NCBI RefSeq assembly: GCF_000311785.1
Contig: NZ_HE978535.1
Span: 655,202-719,201, forward strand
Direction: 5' to 3'
Length of the DNA stretch: 64,000 nt
Source of the DNA: Brevibacillus massiliensis
Lineage (GTDB): Bacteria > Bacillota > Bacilli > Brevibacillales > Brevibacillaceae
Both the position numbers and the translations under genes were made by a program. The notes under the pieces were generated by a model. It was not told where the DNA came from and ran no database searches. It saw only the letters and a program-made list of their open reading frames with translations. This document shows, one piece after another, positions 63,734 to 64,000 of the stretch (positions within the stretch are counted from its first letter, which is position 1; the number at the start of each line of letters is the position of its first letter).

Positions 63734-64000
63734 TTTACCGAAAACGTGTAGAACGCGCCGGCACTCGGGGCAAGTTTGCTGAATTCACCGATCGTATTCG
63801 CCAGGATTAAGGCTGCAAACAGCGAGACGAGAAAGGCAAACGGCATCGCTGCTTAGGCGAATCCGGCAGCGTACGGCGTATTGAAATACATCGATACGGC
63901 AGGCCCCATGAATGCAGCCGACATGACAATGGCATCCCAGACGGACAGGTTTCGGATCAAACGATTTTGTTGCGGTTTGGTAGAACTCACATTACGCAAT
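63734..64000 (-). pseudogene. APC-family amino-acid permease fragment, runs off window
   Basis: The minus strand reads SVWDAIVMSAAFMGPAVSMY at the N-terminus, then an in-frame TAA at about 63855-63857, then MPFAFLVSLFAALILANTIG and EFSKLAPSAGAFYTFSVK, the classic second-third helix region of APC permeases. At about 63733 it breaks into the glycosyltransferase. Both a nonsense codon and a deletion junction disable it. Confidence 0.8.

Noticed and set aside
1..64000. tRNA, rRNA, riboswitch (T-box, SAM, purine) or prophage
   Set aside because: Looked for cloverleaf-like runs, the T-box sequence and phage structural genes; nothing convincing. Covariance-model and HMM searches would be needed to exclude small RNAs.
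1..64000. Insertion sequences at the deletion junctions
   Set aside because: No transposase motif or terminal inverted repeats were seen beside the truncated genes; the junctions look like simple deletions.

Overview
The window looks like a chromosomal segment of a spore-forming Bacillota bacterium, most likely Paenibacillaceae or a Brevibacillus-like relative. The grounds are strong GGAGG ribosome binding sites with frequent GTG and TTG starts, a GerAB-type germinant permease, copper-amine-oxidase-N stalk domains, an ABC-F gene with a long 5' leader, WYL and GntR regulators and moderately GC-rich DNA. No rRNA, tRNA, CRISPR array, intact transposase or prophage was seen. The genus is an inference.

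Layout. 1-9.6 kb: an ABC-F ribosome-protection ATPase (cut by the window edge) behind a structured leader, an SPL-like radical SAM protein, a frameshifted 2-oxoglutarate oxygenase, a SWIM/SNF2 helicase, a MATE exporter and a CapA-like protein. 9.6-17.4 kb: a decaying catabolic or transport region with ABC permeases lacking most of their ATPase, an internally deleted Gfo/Idh oxidoreductase, a GGDEY regulator with two frameshifts, an Nramp-like transporter without the metal-site residues, a DapA-like aldolase and a frameshifted epimerase. 17.5-29.7 kb: an unrecorded 50-residue ORF, DinB, WYL regulator, L-2-hydroxyglutarate oxidase with a FadR-type regulator, polysaccharide deacetylase-YkoP, GerAB, a potABCD operon and a secreted stalk-domain protein. 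29.7-34.4 kb: manA, a TrmB-type regulator with two matching palindromic operators, an IMPase-like gene, an MFS exporter behind three tandem terminators.

34.5-48.3 kb is the most distinctive part. It holds a collapsed hyuA-hyuB locus, proline dehydrogenase with a broken MocR regulator, and an operon with two HyuA/DUF917 pairs and an NCS1 permease. A sigma-54 activator sits between two sigma-54-type promoters, one for this operon and one for an Asp/Glu/hydantoin racemase. One HyuA paralogue has lost its nucleotide-binding loops while staying a full-length ORF. 48.4-59.9 kb: an acyl-CoA degradation cluster (ADP-forming acyl-CoA synthetase, OB-fold/Zn-ribbon protein, SCP2-type thiolase, two MaoC-like proteins, acyl-CoA dehydrogenase, SDR, metallo-hydrolase) followed by its own sigma-54 activator. 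60-64 kb: a lipoprotein, a broken YhgE/Pip protein, a frameshifted VOC protein, and a glycosyltransferase fused to an amino-acid-permease fragment.

Gene damage runs through the whole window: about sixteen loci carry frameshifts, nonsense codons or deletion junctions. Some frameshifts lie in homopolymers and could be sequencing errors. Others (hyuA::hyuB, APC::MGT, MFS and Gfo/Idh internal deletions, truncated ATPase) are clean deletions and look real. All product calls rest on reading motifs by eye; no database search was run.
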